Below the pieces are notes generated by a model that saw nothing but the letters and a program-made list of their open reading frames with translations, did not search any database and was not told the origin of the DNA. A DNA stretch of 61,857 nucleotides, from contig JBNGIO010005482.1 of NCBI GenBank assembly GCA_049999805.1, positions 1-61,857 of the forward strand, given 5' to 3'. Below, one piece after another: positions 48,541 through 61,480 of this stretch (position 1 is its first letter; every line of letters begins with the position of its first letter). Made by a program: the position numbers and the translations under genes. Source of the DNA: Folioceros fuciformis. Lineage: Eukaryota; Anthocerotophyta; Anthocerotopsida; Anthocerotales.

Positions 48541-49471
48541 CCTCAGGATCTACGGTGCAGACTCGTCTCTGTTCACAAGCTTCCACAATTTGGACTACGA
48601 GGCCATTGGTGTCTGACGCTACCGCCACCCTGCATGTACAATGAGGATGTTCAACTTTCAGTAACGGAGTGAACTAAGAGGTGCTCACCATTGAAAGCTC
48701 ACGAAACCAGAACGTGATACACTTTGTCTCAATGGCCTGTCGACATGGAAACGTTCTACATGACGATATGGTGTGTTTTCACTGACATCAAGCCAAACTC
48801 ACTGGATGCGATGGCGCTCAGCTCAGGATGAATACACTACGCGACCTTGAATACACATTTTCAAACTATGTCGGAAAGAAAAATTGCACACACAACGTTA
48901 CACCGCCGGTACATTGCTTGACAAGAACCCGGACATTCTGCACCTCCAGTGTCTCATGAGAATCACAAACACTCGTCCATCATGAATAGACGACTCGTAC
49001 TTGCAATGAAAGAATGCGGCTGTCTTTTCCTCTTGCAAGCAAGACATCAATCGACGGCCAGACTACAAAGCGACTGAAGTAAAGAATTCCTGAGGATACA
49101 TGACAGCTGACAAAGACAACGACGCCAATGCCATGCTCTAAACAACAAGTTAAGGCGTGCTTACCGAGATCAGCTTCAGATTGCTCCGGAACGTGCCTGA
49201 CACACAAGAATTCGGGTCTTCACCATTCTGCAAGTGGGGAAGGAACTGTAGGTTGCTGGTCCGCGCCCTCTTCATTGTATGTTCTACCTCCATCCCTGCT
49301 ATTTGCGCGATCACGCTCCGACATTCGGTGAACATATTCCAACAGTTTCTTCCTCGCAGGGGCCTCATAATGTCTAAACAGATACAGTGAGAGCAGCGCA
49401 GAGAATCCGATCGCCAAGCTTTGATAGCCATTAGGAGGCGTAGGCAGCCAGTCGAAAAAGAAACGTGCCAT
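48541..49471 (-). CDS. Small single-pass membrane protein family, copy 3
   Basis: The start ATG at 49471 gives MARFFFDWLPTPPNGYQSLA, then a membrane segment (IGFSALLSLYLF) and a hydrophilic stretch ending with DRANSRDGGRTYNEEGADQQ, closely related to copy 2. Donor GTAAGC is at about 49163. A downstream block at 48541-48655 matches exon 2 of copy 1 and reads VAVASDTNGLVVQIVEAC before stopping. The 5' flank is shared with copy 2. Copies 2 and 3 are more alike than either is to copy 1. Confidence 0.4.
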
Positions 49472-49819
49472 CATCAAGATTGCGCGAAGAAGAATGCGTC
49501 TGACAACTGGTAGGGTGCCAGTGAAGTGAAAAAAAACGATCTCCGAGGATAGTTCTCTCATGCGAGCGAATGTCTTCTCGAATGTGAGCTCCGGATATTT
49601 GAACGTTCCAGACGGGACACACCTATGGGTGTCCGATTTGTGATCTTTTGTAAAGCAAATTGAAATTAAAATGCTCCAATTTATAATCAGCTCTATTTAC
49701 TCTTCCTCCTTACTAGTACATTGCGCTCCTTAGAGGCTTCACAGAGCCATGGCTGCTGGAGCGTGCCGATTGAGAGTCACTCCAAGTCACCTGTTGAGTT
49801 GACAAGGCAATATTTCGCA

Positions 49820-50640
49820 CATATTCTGTGACATTTGTGTGCTTTATGCAGGCATGTGTGAGTGTAGGTGACCTAGAATTGGAGGTGGAGAAGTGGCTTC
49901 GCACACAAATCAAAGAAAAAGGAGATCAAGCTAATGTTGTTGTGATTGGGAGAATGGGTTCAGGATACTCCGCAGCTAATTTAAGGCAACTTGATCACAA
50001 AGATGTCGGGATAGTGATCTCTCTTAACGTACGATCTACCCAACAGGGTACGGGAAAGGAATCCCTTCATCTTCATCTCTACAGTGGTATACAAGCAGTA
50101 GGCATCACAGGACCCGATTCTGTGACTTTCGTCTGCCTCCTGCAGGCATGGAACCCCAGTTTTGGAGACAGGGAACAAGATTCATGTGAAAGGTAGTGAA
50201 CTATGACATCAGTATGATAGCCATTTGTAGCCAGCAGCTTCACAAGCATGTAAAGCGTGGCAGTCTGTAGGATGCTTAGACACTACTGGATGGACTTCAT
50301 TGAGACAATGTGGTCCCGTGGAATGTCAAATTTCATGGTATTCCTAGGTCAGGAGGCCATTCGCCTCCACAGTGCTATCCAAGAAAAGGGCGCCAACACA
50401 CCCTATTCAGTGACAATTGCGTGTCTCCTACGGGCATTGGGGTGGAGGCATCTTCGGCTTCGAAGATGGGGAAGCAGCTTCATGCATAAGTTACAAAAAC
50501 GGGACGTCACATTTATGTGTGTTTAGCCAACAGCGTGGCCTCATGTTCCCGAACCCCGAATCCAACGGGTTGAAGGCTAAAACGAGTGGCAGCCCCTTCC
50601 CAAGATGCCGCTTGCAAGGTATTTGGTTGTGATGGCTGTT
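49820..50640 (+). pseudogene. PPR gene relic, block B
   Basis: The frame 49828-50196 carries VTFVCFMQACVSVGDLELE, then a decayed middle, and DSVTFVCLLQAWNPSFGDRE. Further PPR-like pieces at 50390-50520 include CLLRALGWRHLRL. Stops and frameshifts are frequent and no start or C-terminal domain is visible. It is a parallel copy of the relic at 40700-41240. Confidence 0.7.
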
Positions 50641-51480
50641 AAGAGCTTCTGTTTTCACTATAATATCTGTTCTTCTTTCAAAGTTCTCAGGTTTGATGGG
50701 GCCGTTACTGCCCCTGGGTTGACGTGGCCTCTCCCTGACTCTTCATGACCTTCGAAGCCCAACAGGCATTGCAGCTGGAGAAGCTACCAGAGTGGGCTCA
50801 CCAGGCGTGGGCAACGGAGTCGCTTCACAATGTCGTTGTTTTGGAGTCAGCGTAGGAGGAGAGCAGCCCAGGACTGTAGGGTGTGGAGTGGTGGACCACA
50901 GCTTTTGTTGAATTTCATGAAATGGACGCCAACTTCTTGAACTGAGGGCTGCACACTCCGATGTCAGAGAGAGACTGGACTGTCAGTGGTCTGAAGATGG
51001 CGTTGGGCTTTGGAATATGTCGAGACTGTTGCCGTACCTCGTCCTAGGGCAGCTCTTGTTTGCACGTGTTTAGGGGCCTAACGAAGCATGGGATTGCCGG
51101 TAAATCCAGTATGATGTATTGCTTATGGGTTGTGTGGTGCTGTAGTATACCTCACTTTGTGACAGTGAATCTTTGCTGTTGGCCCGTAGGCCTCATGGGC
51201 AGCCACACAGGTCGAACCCTCAGGGCTGTAGGTGGCTTCTGTTTAAGTCCTCCAGGCTCCAAAGCAGGGAGAGCAAATCATGAATGTAGGGAGTTTGCCA
51301 CAAGCATAGGTTTATCTGAGGCACTCGTTTCCGGTAGCATCCGGATTCTCATGGAAGGAAACAATCCTAGTAAGTTAGCTATCACATAAATGACCCCAGC
51401 TGGACCTGATCAGCCAGGGAAAGGCTTGCACCTGCCACCAGCCCCACTGTCAAGCCTGGCTAAACAAGGCTGGTCTTCTG
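50575..51480. repeat. Segmental duplication, copy B
   Basis: Direct-orientation homologue of 43835-45010, slightly shorter. Homology ends at about 51475, after the shared AACCTGGCT-AACAAGGC region, and the sequence then becomes unrelated. Confidence 0.85.
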
Positions 51481-51779
51481 GCCTAGATTCTGTGGTTCTC
51501 ATATACAGTTGTTCATACGAGGTGTTCAGATGGTAAGCAACAGCATCTGGTCGGAAAGTGGTAGGAAGATCGATTATGTGCACCTAAACCAACCCATCAG
51601 TTCTTACTAGCTGCTTTCTCTCATCTCCACTGTCGGTTGCTACCTCTTACTTGTCTTTGGAACAACAGCTGATCCTCTTGTGTCGTTCATGGGTGTTGTG
51701 AGGACTGGCAAATAGGAAGGGCGACTTGTCTTGCAATGGAGGGCATGACGCGCATATATGTAAAACGAAAAATGATAGA

Positions 51780-51888
51780 ATCATATTATACATTTAATTA
51801 CATCTCCTTTTATAGTCTCCTGAAAGGGTGTGACTCTTAGTCTAGAGGGTTAACCTAACCTAACTAGACTGATATTCTAATACTCCCC
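51780..51888 (-). repeat. Part of the 3' LTR of copia element A
   Basis: On the minus strand a purine tract GAGGGGGGAG (polypurine tract, about 51887-51896) is followed by ATTAGAATATCAGTC and an AT-rich stretch with TATAAAAGG, as expected for an LTR start and TATA box. I could not find the matching 5' LTR, and the outer end of this one is uncertain. Confidence 0.5.
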
Positions 51889-54200
51889 CCTCAAGTATGT
51901 TAGTCTGGCTTATTGTCTTGATTAGGAAGACCACAAACTCCTAGCAAGGCTGTACAGACGAAGCGCTTGTCGTGAGGCACGCTTTTGGTTAAGATGTTTG
52001 CTCCCATAAACTCGTTTGGGCAATACTTGACTCGCATGTCCCCTGATGCACATTTCTCGCACACAAAGTGATATTGGAGATCAATGTGCTTGGACTTGGA
52101 ATTGAATTTGGGGTTGCTGGCAAGAGCGAGAGCGGATTGGTTGTCAATCTTGATGACCACTAGCTTCTCCTGCATCATACCAAGTTCATCAAGGAGCCTG
52201 ATGCGGTCAACAATGCGCTTGGTGGCAAGAGTCGCAGCCATGTACTCAGATTCGGTGGAAGAGAGTGTTGTGGCTGTTTACAGCTTGTATCACAAACATA
52301 GTAATGTGAATCAACCTTTGAGGAGGGTGCACTCGTAGAGTCAACATTAAAAGGAGAGGCATCCCCCCTATACCGGAAAAGAGTTGGAGGGGTTGCTCAT
52401 AGAAAATAACATCATGAGCGAAGACTCGATGGCGAGTATCCGTTCAATAGATAAGCCTTGATGGTCTCATTGTAGCCCAAAAGAATACCTGCTTGAGACC
52501 CTAAGGGGGTTTGCATAGGACCAAGTAGTTATGTGTTTACAAGACCTAAAGGTTTAGGGCTTCTAGAGGAACCAATAGGGAACTTCGTCCGCTGCTGCTT
52601 ACCCAAAGCACAACTAGGGCAGAAGGAGAGGTCAGAAAGGGATTTCAAGGGAAATCCAGAGACATAGGCTGTAGGGTTTTCATCCGTTGCAAGCCTGTGT
52701 AACCTAGCCTAAAATGCCATAGGTTAGTTAACGTAGAAGCGGACTTGGTCGAATAAAGTGAGTTGGCATGGTGGGATAGACTACCATGCTTGGGTCTAGG
52801 TAGAACCTCATTAGCATGGTAGCTAGGGCTGGTGCGTAAGATAAACAACTGACCAAGTTGTTGATAGGTGCAAACGAGCTGACGGGTTTGATCATGGATT
52901 GAGACTAGGTTAGGAGCAAATTCAAAAGAGTAACCAACTTCGAGAGCTTGGTCAACGAAGACTAGGTTCTTGCTGAGGTGAGGAACATAAAGAACGTTGT
53001 GAAGCTCACGTACCTAGTTGTGGGGCAAGGTGATAGCCAATGTACCTGAGCCTTTGATCTCATGTCGAGAGTCATCACCAAGGTAGACAAAGCTCTTTGT
53101 TGCATTGGGCTGGAAAGTGACAAACCATTCATGATGGCCCATCATATGTTGGGTAGCTTTTGTGTCTACAAACCGTGTGTGTGAATCAATAGTGATGCTC
53201 AAGCAAGCGACGAACAAGCAAGCACCAGTTGTGGCGCTGCTTGTTGAAGGATGCTTCCGAATGTGGGCAAGACGCTTTCGGCAGTCGAGTTGGTGGTGGC
53301 TAGGTAACTTGCAATAGAAACAGGTTCCAAGTTGGTGCTGTTTATGCGAACGAGGGCCCTGAGGGGGACCTCTATTGGGGGGTCCTCTCAAGCCAGAGGG
53401 TCCACGCGGGAACAAGCCTCTCGTGCGAGTATGTCGACCACCAACGAAGAGGACAATACTTTTGGGGTCAGAGGTCTCTCTGGCCTTCTTGCGTTGCTCC
53501 TCTTGGCGAAGAAGGGAGATGGTCTCATCAAGCGTCCTAGGGTTAGCTGTCTGTGTCATGACAAGGGCGGACCACAATGGTGGCATTGCCTAACGCAGTT
53601 GAACAGAGGCATTGTGGTTTGACACAGTGGTGCCGATAATCTCCACTGAATCCTCCAAGTTCATGAACTTATTCACAAAATACTCGACAGATTCAAGCTC
53701 AAACATGCGAACAATATAGAACTTCCGCGTCATGTAACCCTTGATGACGGCATTATCAAAAACGTATTTCTTCTTGAGATAGTCCCAAACCTCTTTGGAG
53801 GTGGGCAAATGTCGAACAACATTCATCTAAGCATCCTTCATGTATAACATCAAGTTTGCACGAGCTTGGCGGTCCTTAGAGTCCCTCTCGTTCTTGCTAC
53901 CGGGTCCACTAACCAGCGTATGCCGACATGTGCCGCCATGAGTGGGAGTGGTGTGACCAAGTGTGGATCGGACCTCTAAACAACACCAAATAAATCTTCT
54001 CACAAGAGAAAGACTTCAATCTTGTGACTCCAAGCCGCACACTTAGTCCCATCAAAGAAGTTAACGAGTCTACTAGAGGAGTCATGGAACCCCATAATAA
54101 TGCAAGAAATAGAAGCAAAAGACAAATTGTATTACAACATAAGTTTGAAGTCCAAGGCACTTGTGGTCAGAAGATGGATCAAGTTCACAAAGGTGAGCAA
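51889..54200 (-). mobile_element. Ty1/copia retrotransposon remnant, element A
   Basis: Minus-strand pieces occur in retroelement order. Decayed gag lies at about 53590-54160. A gag zinc knuckle CFYCKLPSHHQLDC and a protease-like FVDTKATQHM (active-site Gly lost) lie at 53014-53586. The integrase N-terminal zinc-region piece LWHFRLGYTGLQRM is at 52645-52848. A short integrase-C piece follows, and an RNase H end with SKHIDLQYHFV and ANILTKSVP at 51900-52241. The integrase core and nearly all of reverse transcriptase are deleted and stops are frequent, so it is dead. Confidence 0.88.
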
Positions 54201-55062
54201 AGATATCAAGCAGGTCCAAATTGATCTATGTCAGAGAGTTCCAAACAAAAGAAAGCCAGCCAAAGTGGTGCGCAAGAGTGATGTTGGATGTGTTTGGCTC
54301 GATAGGTGGATCGACAATCTCCTATTTGATGGCGACGGTCTAGGTGGCAAGAATGTGCATGGCCAAACTACGGGTTGGAGTAGGCGAGAAACCTATAGGG
54401 GTTGAAGGGGTAAGGGGAAGGGGTAAAGGCGACTATCCAGGGACAGCTGAAATGGTCATTGATTCAGCCCCGGGCGCAAGCTCATGTCCGTTTGCCAAAG
54501 CAGGAACCTGAGGGACGAAACGGTGGCCACTCAGCGAAGCGGTGCTAGGGGATGGCACCATTCTAAATAGTGGTCCTAACTCCTGCGACACCCACGACAA
54601 TGGCACCCCTAGCACCTCACCCCTTTGATCAGGGCGCATCGATTCGGGGCAGCGTGTGCGTGCGAGTGCGCGTGGGCCAAGCGGTTGCTCCTCTCCCCAA
54701 ATAGCGGCCCAAGGTGTGGCCTTGTGCAAATTGGTGGAGCACAAAGATTCGGTAATCCCAGCAAAAGTCATTGGATTTCCAACATAATTCACCAGGGATT
54801 CTTCAAATTCCGAGTCACAAGGTCCAGTAGTCCTTGTCTCATGTTGAATTGCACGCAAATCTTCTTCACTCCAACCATGGGAAGGTCATTTAGGGCTCGG
54901 GCACCGACAATAATTGTCGAGATGAGTTCCTTGAGGATGGGAGGCCTGGGCATAAGGTGTGTGGCGTTGTAAAGCAAAATTATTAGACGAGAATGCGAGG
55001 ACGCCTGGTGGTAAGCTGCGCATCCATCTGGGCACCACATGCGATCTAAGAGTCACAAAATG
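54201..55062. other. Sequence between copia elements A and B
   Basis: No protein domain recognised. It may be the 5' leader of element A or host DNA. The frame 54433-54858 (minus) has no identifiable motif. Element B's LTR starts at 55063. Confidence 0.4.
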
Positions 55063-55258
55063 TGTGAACGGCGTGCAAGATGTGGAGGTTGTGCAAGCGG
55101 TTGTTGCCAAAACTAAATGAACAATACAATTAAAATGTTTACAAAAATGTGTTTATATACTTATGACCTAGAGTCATATTATTTCACTTTAATTAAATAT
55201 ATTTAATCTAAATTAAATATATACAACCCTAAGTGTGACATAGCTTGTTATCTTAACA
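55063..55258 (-). repeat. 3' LTR of copia element B
   Basis: A 196-base LTR. On the minus strand it runs from TGTTAAGATAACAAGC to GCGTTCACA, just after the polypurine tract TGAGAGGGAG (55259-55268). It matches 61045-61216 closely. Confidence 0.9.
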
Positions 55259-55525
55259 CTCCCTCTCATGATTCACGCTTAGGTATTGGTTTGTCCAAAG
55301 CAGTCTCCACAAAACAAAACAAAACCAATAGTCCACCAGCGGCCAATGATTCTCCATGCATGGGGCGTCTCCCACTCTATGGTAGAAAACACATGTGCTA
55401 GCGGCGTGGTTGCAGTAGCTCTGAATTTGAAGAAAAACTCATGAACAAACAACTTGAAGATAAATAACTCACGACTGATTGTCTACATGTGGCTTCATCC
55501 ACTGAGTTATCTGTTCTCCCATGTA

Positions 55526-58500
55526 TTATGTGCCATTCACATATGCTGAGTAATCACCCAGCCCTAAGCCATCCATATGCTTATAGTGTTTTGGCTTTGA
55601 AAGTGCTTTGGTTAGAATGTCGGCCACATTATCATCTGTTCCAACAAAGCTAACCTTTGTTACCCCTCTATCTACAGCATCCCTGATGTAGTGATGGGAT
55701 ATCTCTATATGCTTTGTGCATGCGTGGAAACGAGTTAACATGAGTTAACACGAGTTAGCAACCAAAGCAAGTGCTAACATGTTGTCACAAAGTATGGGGG
55801 TAGGATCCTATTGTGTCTGCCCCAAGTCTTGTAAAAACATCCTCTCCCATTCAGCCTCCTTGGTGGCTTCAGTGAGAGATTTATACTCTGCCTCCGTTGA
55901 AGACAAAGATATGGAGGGTTGTTTCTTGCTTCTCCAATTGATGGCAGCTCCTGCAAGAAGAAAGCAATATGTGGAGAGGCTGCGATAGGAGTCACCATCA
56001 GACGCCCAATCGGCATCTGTAAAACCTTGTAGAATGAGTTTAGCCTTGCCACTACGCTTATATATGAGCCCATGTGTCAAAGTGCCTTTTAAGTATCTGA
56101 AAACACACTTAACGGCAACCCAATGAGCCCTACCCAGATGTTCTAGAAATTGCAACACTATGCTTACAGCATACTGAATATCAGGTCGGGTCCAATTCAC
56201 CACAAAAATGAGACTTCCAACAGCGTGTCTATATGGAACATCTTGCATATCCAACTGCTCCTCTAGGGTTTGCGCACATTGAAGAGTAGTGACCTTCACA
56301 CCCATAGCAGCAGGAGTAGTAGCTGGTCGTGCCTCATCCATATGAAACTTAGTCAAAATTTCCTTGATGTACTTGTTTTGATGTATGGCCATCAACCCAT
56401 CAGCCCTCACCAATTGGATCCCTAAACAAAACTTCAAGTCACCAATATCCTTCATTTCAAATTTGTTAGATAAAAGCTGCTTGACATGTTCTAAAAGGGT
56501 CTTGTCATTTGTGGCTAATATTACGTCATCAACGTATAAAGCCAAAATAACGTATGAGGAGCCTTGGGTAAGCATATATATATTGGAATCAGCAATACTT
56601 TGTACAAAGATAATTTCCAATAGTAAATATGCATGGTAAAGTACCATACTCTACCAGATTGCTTGATCTACATCCTAATGGATTGAGATCTAACCACAGG
56701 AGTGAATGTCTCTTGATAATCTAGGCCTTCAACCTGCGTGAATCCCCTAGCAATGAGTCGAGATTTATAACGTGCTATCTCTCCTTTGAAGTTGAGCTTG
56801 TGCTTGAAAACCCACTTGCACGAGATGGGTTTTCTGCCATGTGGCAAATCCACTAACTTCCAAGTATTGTTCTTGATCAAGGATTGATACTCATCCTCTA
56901 CTGATATGCGCCACTTGTCACCATCAGAGCCCAATAGGGCTTGCTTCAAACTGATTGGCTCATTAGGGATGACAGCAGCAAGTGATGTGGAAGTGTTGCG
57001 AAAATCTATAGACTCGTAGGGGGGCTCAATCCACTCGGCTCTAGGTGGTCTTTGGCGGGTGGATCTGCACAACTTGGGTTCTGGTGGAACTTCTACAACT
57101 TGTGGCGGTATGACGTCTGGCTCTAAAGCAGGTTCATGGTCATCCTGAATAAGGTCAAGAACTACATCTTCCATGAGAGGTTCATGGTCATGTGTAGGGT
57201 CATGTTGGATATCTTGTGCATCTAAAACAGGCGGAGGGTTAGCTGACAACTCATCATCTTGTGGATACACAGCAGGTACCTCATAAGTGTCCTGCTCATC
57301 ATCATGATCAGCTAATGGATGTGCTCCCTCTGCCGCAGGATGTGCTCCCTCTGTTGACGTTGCCGGTTCACCATGGGCACAGCTAGGTTCAATGAAAGTG
57401 ATGCTACGAGCTAAGGTTAAAGAGTGAGTAACCGGATCATAGAGCTTGTATGCCTTGGCAGTCTCACTGTATCCGATGAAAACAAGGCCCTTTGCTCTCA
57501 TGTCAAGCTTCCTCCTCTTTGCGGAAGGGATATAAGCAAATGCCTTAGCTCCAAATACTCGAAGATGCAGTAGACTAGGTTTACGCTTCCAGAATACCTC
57601 ATATGGTGTCCTTCCATGTACAGCACTGGTGAGCACGCGATTGAGAATGTACGTTGCAGCAACTACAGCCTCTGCCCAATACCCTTGAGGGAGACCTGTC
57701 CGAAGCAACATACTCCTTGTCATTCGTAACAGAGTTTGGTTCTTGCTCTCGGCAACTCTATTCTGTTGTTGACTATAGGGTACAATTAGTTGACGCTGAA
57801 TGCCATGTTGTGCAAGGTACTCGTCGAAAGCGGCGTTGAAAAATTCCGTCTCATTGTCCGTGCGCAGCATTCTAAGAAGATGACCAGACTGTCGCTAGGC
57901 AACTAGTAACCATTTGTGGAAACAAGTGAATGTATCACTCTTCAACTACATAGGAAAGGTCCCCGTATACCTACTATAGTCGTCGGTCAAGCATAAGTAG
58001 TAACGAGATCCTCCAAGTGAAGCCTTATGTATCTTCCTAGATATGTCTGCATGGACTAGCTCCAATACTTGTGATGCCCTATGTGCAGGTGCGGTAGGGA
58101 AAGGAGCCTCCTTCTTCTTGGCAAGGATACATGTTTCGCAAACTGTAAGGTCCTTGAAACACTTGGGTAGGGGTTCTCGAAAACATTCCTTGTTGGACAT
58201 GTCCACCAGCTTTGCTCAGTTGACGTGTCCAAGGCGAGCATGCCACAATGCAGCCAACTTCTTCAGGTCCATATGAGTACTCCCTATGGAACATACTGTA
58301 TGAGTAGGTTTGCAGTTGATGTTTAGCTTGTACAAGTCGTTGATTACCAACCCCTCGAAGGCACAGATGCTAGGTGAATCTGCCTTGCTAAAGGGACAAG
58401 ACACCTGGTCAGCTTGCATAAGAAGAGCATGCGACTTCAACAATTTGCTAAGTGACATCAAATTCTTCGCCATCCCTAGGACATACAATACCCTGTCAAG

Positions 58501-58734
58501 GGTAAGCTCTGTGTTGTCCGGCAAGATAAAGGTACACATCCCATGCCCTCTAATCTGCAATCCAGTCTCAGCCCTCTCATCTCCCAACAACACTTTCTCA
58601 AATACCTTGAGTAGATGCAGATGTGAAAACAGGTCCTTGTCCATACAAATATGTGTAGTTGCTCCAAAGTCCAGATACCAACTAGTACGATCCCTCGTGG
58701 AGCCAGACAAGCAAACAGTATAAATCATGGTCAC
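55526..58734 (-). pseudogene. Element B pol (protease, integrase, reverse transcriptase, RNase H)
   Basis: Broken into several frames. 58216-58734 holds a protease-like WYLDFGATTHIC (Ser of D-S-G changed to Phe) and integrase N-terminal ALWHARLGHVN. 57946-58206 holds the integrase zinc/core start. 56668-57870 holds the integrase core and C-terminus plus the first reverse transcriptase block. 55808-56647 holds YVDDVILAT and the RNase H DADWA. 55526-55741 holds the end of RNase H with DNVADILTKAL. A deletion removes the middle of reverse transcriptase at about 56650. Confidence 0.9.
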
Positions 58735-59812
58735 CTCCAGACTTGCCTTTCACTGCCATGCTGGAAGTAGGTTTGGGCTGACGCAGCGGCTCGCCTGCCT
58801 TCTTCTTGCGACAGTCACGGGCCCAGTGCCCTGCTATCCCACACCAATTACAATTCCTTGTCCTTTTAGTGGAAGAAGATCCAAAGTCGTCATCACGCTG
58901 ACCGAACCCTTGAGTCTTCCCTTTATTTTTGTTCGGCTTGAACTTCGCAGCCAAAACCCTTTCACTCTTGTGTTTATGTCCACCTGACATAAGCTGCCGA
59001 CTTTGCTCCTCCTGGTACAATGCGCCAATAACATCCTCCAATGTCAGGGTGTTGGATGTTGTCACAGCCCCTGCAAGGTGAATTGGCCCATTTTGTATAC
59101 TCACAAAATTTTGATAGGATGGTGGAAGGCTAATCAGTAGTTGGACAATGGCATCCTCTTCATCCATAGTAGAACCAAAAGATACCAGGTCCGCGCGTAA
59201 ATGTCTGAACTTGCTTGTAAAAACTGCAACCTTATCAGACTCCTTCATCTTAAGTGTGAACAGCTCCTGTCTAGCAACACAAAGGGCCATCCGATTACGC
59301 ACCCGGTATGCTTTTTCAAGCTGCGCCCAGATCTCGTGAGCCTTGAGCAAATATTCTACATCTGGAATTAAAACAGCATCCAAACCACTTATGATTAGCG
59401 CTACAGCAAGTTCGTTGGCTGAAGTCCATTCGTCCAGGAGGGTTTGTTGAGCAGTTAAAAGTGTAGTTCCTAGGACTACTGCGGCTGGCTCCTTGCGGGT
59501 CCCGTCGACCACAGTCCACACTTTCCTAGTGACAAGAACAACCCTCATCCGAACACGCCAAATGTGATATTGGTTACCATTAAATTTATCCTTTTCTTTT
59601 AATTCAGATATTGAAGAGGAGCCAGATGAGGTAGACATGTTTACATGAGTGTTGGAATATATGCTATGTGATGATGGTTGTGCTTGCTGTTGGGTTTTTC
59701 TTTTATTTGTCTTGGGTGTGCTTATGTGTATTCCTAGAAGAGGATCGTCATCTGACGAGCTTGAATCCTCTTCGTGCTCAAAATCAGAATCCCTACCTCC
59801 AAAAAGTGACAT
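58682..59812 (-). pseudogene. Element B gag
   Basis: A 376-codon frame. The N-terminal half is a copia gag (UBN2-like) domain with FNGNQYHIWRVRMRVVL, and LISLPPSYQNFVSIQ further on. The zinc knuckle CNWCGIAGHWARDC lies near the C-terminus. The frame is open, but the join to the protease frame is broken. Confidence 0.9.
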
Positions 59813-61044
59813 ACAATGGCTCTCCCACTAGACTGGCTAGGTTTTTTTCCTTTTTTGGGAGAAAAATAGGTTACTGATTTATTGATTTATTGTGCAGGAG
59901 GCTATGGTGGAGTCATATGTTCGGGGGAGGGTAGATTGCTATATGCCCGACCTCAGACTGATAGCTACCACATTGCTTTCAAACATACACAAAATTAGGG
60001 AGCAACGAGAAACCGTGACAAGAAAAAAAAACAAGCAAGCAAGCTGTGCATCACGTGAAATAACAAGAGGAAACACCTCCTCACAAGACACAGTGCTCAC
60101 TCGTGCAGCGAAAAAGGCTGACAGCACAAGAAGAAAACCTGCCCAGTATCAATCCTGTCCAATAGCCTCCATGAATCGAGAAAAGTAGAAACACAATGAA
60201 AACTTAACGCCGCTCCAAGCGATCAAACAGCATCGGATGCGGCCAAGGTTTGTGCCGGGGAGGACCCAAGCAACTCATGTCACAAGGGATCAATCAGCGT
60301 GCATTCCTTGCAGAAGTTTGCCCAAAAAAGAACACCTGTATGGCAAAAAAAACGAGCACACTACCACCTATGATCCACCCGCACCGCACCAACATCCACA
60401 AACCTAACTGTCACATGCCAAGTTCGGAAAATGCGCGCACCTCACCATATCCCAGCAGCGTGCCCCTCCTTCTAATTGTCACAGGAGCATCCCGCCGGAG
60501 GCTGATTCCAAGGCCAGATCGAACGCGCCAGTTTGAATCTTGGCCTCCCCCTGCAGCGGAAGCAAAAAAACTAGGGGGATGAGGCACCACCATCTCTGGT
60601 GGTGCCCAACATCAAATCTCCAGGCCAAAAACGCTGTGCCTGGCTGATCCGGGCTCCTGCCTGTGTTGCACCCGACCTGGCAGCCACCGGGTCCTCCACC
60701 TTCTGGCCGGGGCTCAATCCTACCGAGCACAACAATTTGCAAGAAAAGCCTGCTGCTGTGCTGCTCACCTGGTCGCCTCCTGCGCCTCCATCACCCGGAG
60801 CGACCGTTCGAAGAAGGGGCTGTGTGGATGGCAAGCTGTACAGGCAGTGCGGGCCGAGGCGGGGTAGAGATCCTCTCGGGATCGCGTCTTTGTGACAAAG
60901 AGTACTTTGTCCAGGGATAAACACCCTCCAAGTAGCTGAGTGTGGTTTGGTGGTTTAGAGCTATGCGTTCCACCCGTCATCAGATGTAATCCCGCCTAGG
61001 CATTTGCTAAAATCTTGTGTGGCCAGTGCATGGCTCTGATACCA

Positions 61045-61216
61045 TGTGAACGACGTGCAAGATGTGGAGGTTGTGCAAGCAGTTGTTACCAAAACTAAAT
61101 GAACAATACAATATAAAATGTTTACAAATATGTGTTTATATACTCATGACCTAGAGTCATGTTATTTCACTTCGACTAAACATATTTAATCTAAATTAAA
61201 TATATACAACCCTAAG
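61045..61216 (-). repeat. 5' LTR of copia element B (truncated by element C)
   Basis: It matches the 3' LTR base for base over most of 172 bases, with scattered substitutions and small indels. Its outer about 25 bases are replaced by unrelated sequence starting TGTTGTAGAG, the LTR of element C. Confidence 0.85.
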
Positions 61217-61480
61217 TGTTGTAGAGTTATTAAAGCCCAATGTGCTTAGACTAATGTGTTTAGTCTAAGATTAGTGTCTAGTTAAGTATCATTAGTTTAG
61301 ATTAGCTTAAGCTAATCTGTAGGAAGCTTCTTGCACAGCTTCCTGTGTGCTTCTTGTGAAGCTTCCTAGGGAGCTCTTCTAGAGGGTATAAATACCCCCT
61401 TGAGCTCCCTTGCATATCGAGACCTTTTGTGAGGGTGTGTCCTCTCCTCTCCTTCACCATGCTCCTCTAGTCATCCTTCA
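61217..61480 (+). repeat. 5' LTR of a third LTR retrotransposon, element C
   Basis: It begins TGTTGTAGAG and ends CATCCTTCA, the TG...CA form of an LTR. TATAAATACCCC at about 61388 is a good TATA box. GTATCAGAGC (61485-61494) just after it is a primer-binding site for initiator tRNA-Met. Orientation is plus, opposite to B. The body runs beyond the window. Confidence 0.85.

Larger units (their letters stand above)
55259..61044 (-). mobile_element. Ty1/copia retrotransposon, element B (internal region)
   Basis: A minus-strand element with both LTRs. The primer-binding site TGGTATCAGAGC (minus strand; 61033-61044) is complementary to initiator tRNA-Met. A long leader of about 1.2 kb (59830-61030) precedes gag and shows no domain. 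The internal order gag, protease, integrase, reverse transcriptase, RNase H is that of copia. Gag and pol are in several frames separated by stops and about 100 residues of the reverse transcriptase are missing, so the element cannot be autonomous. Confidence 0.92.

Noticed and set aside
48094-49149. Regularly spaced similar blocks considered as a repeat array
   Set aside because: The similarity is explained by the tandem copies of the membrane-protein gene and their flanks; there are no short regular repeats with unique spacers.
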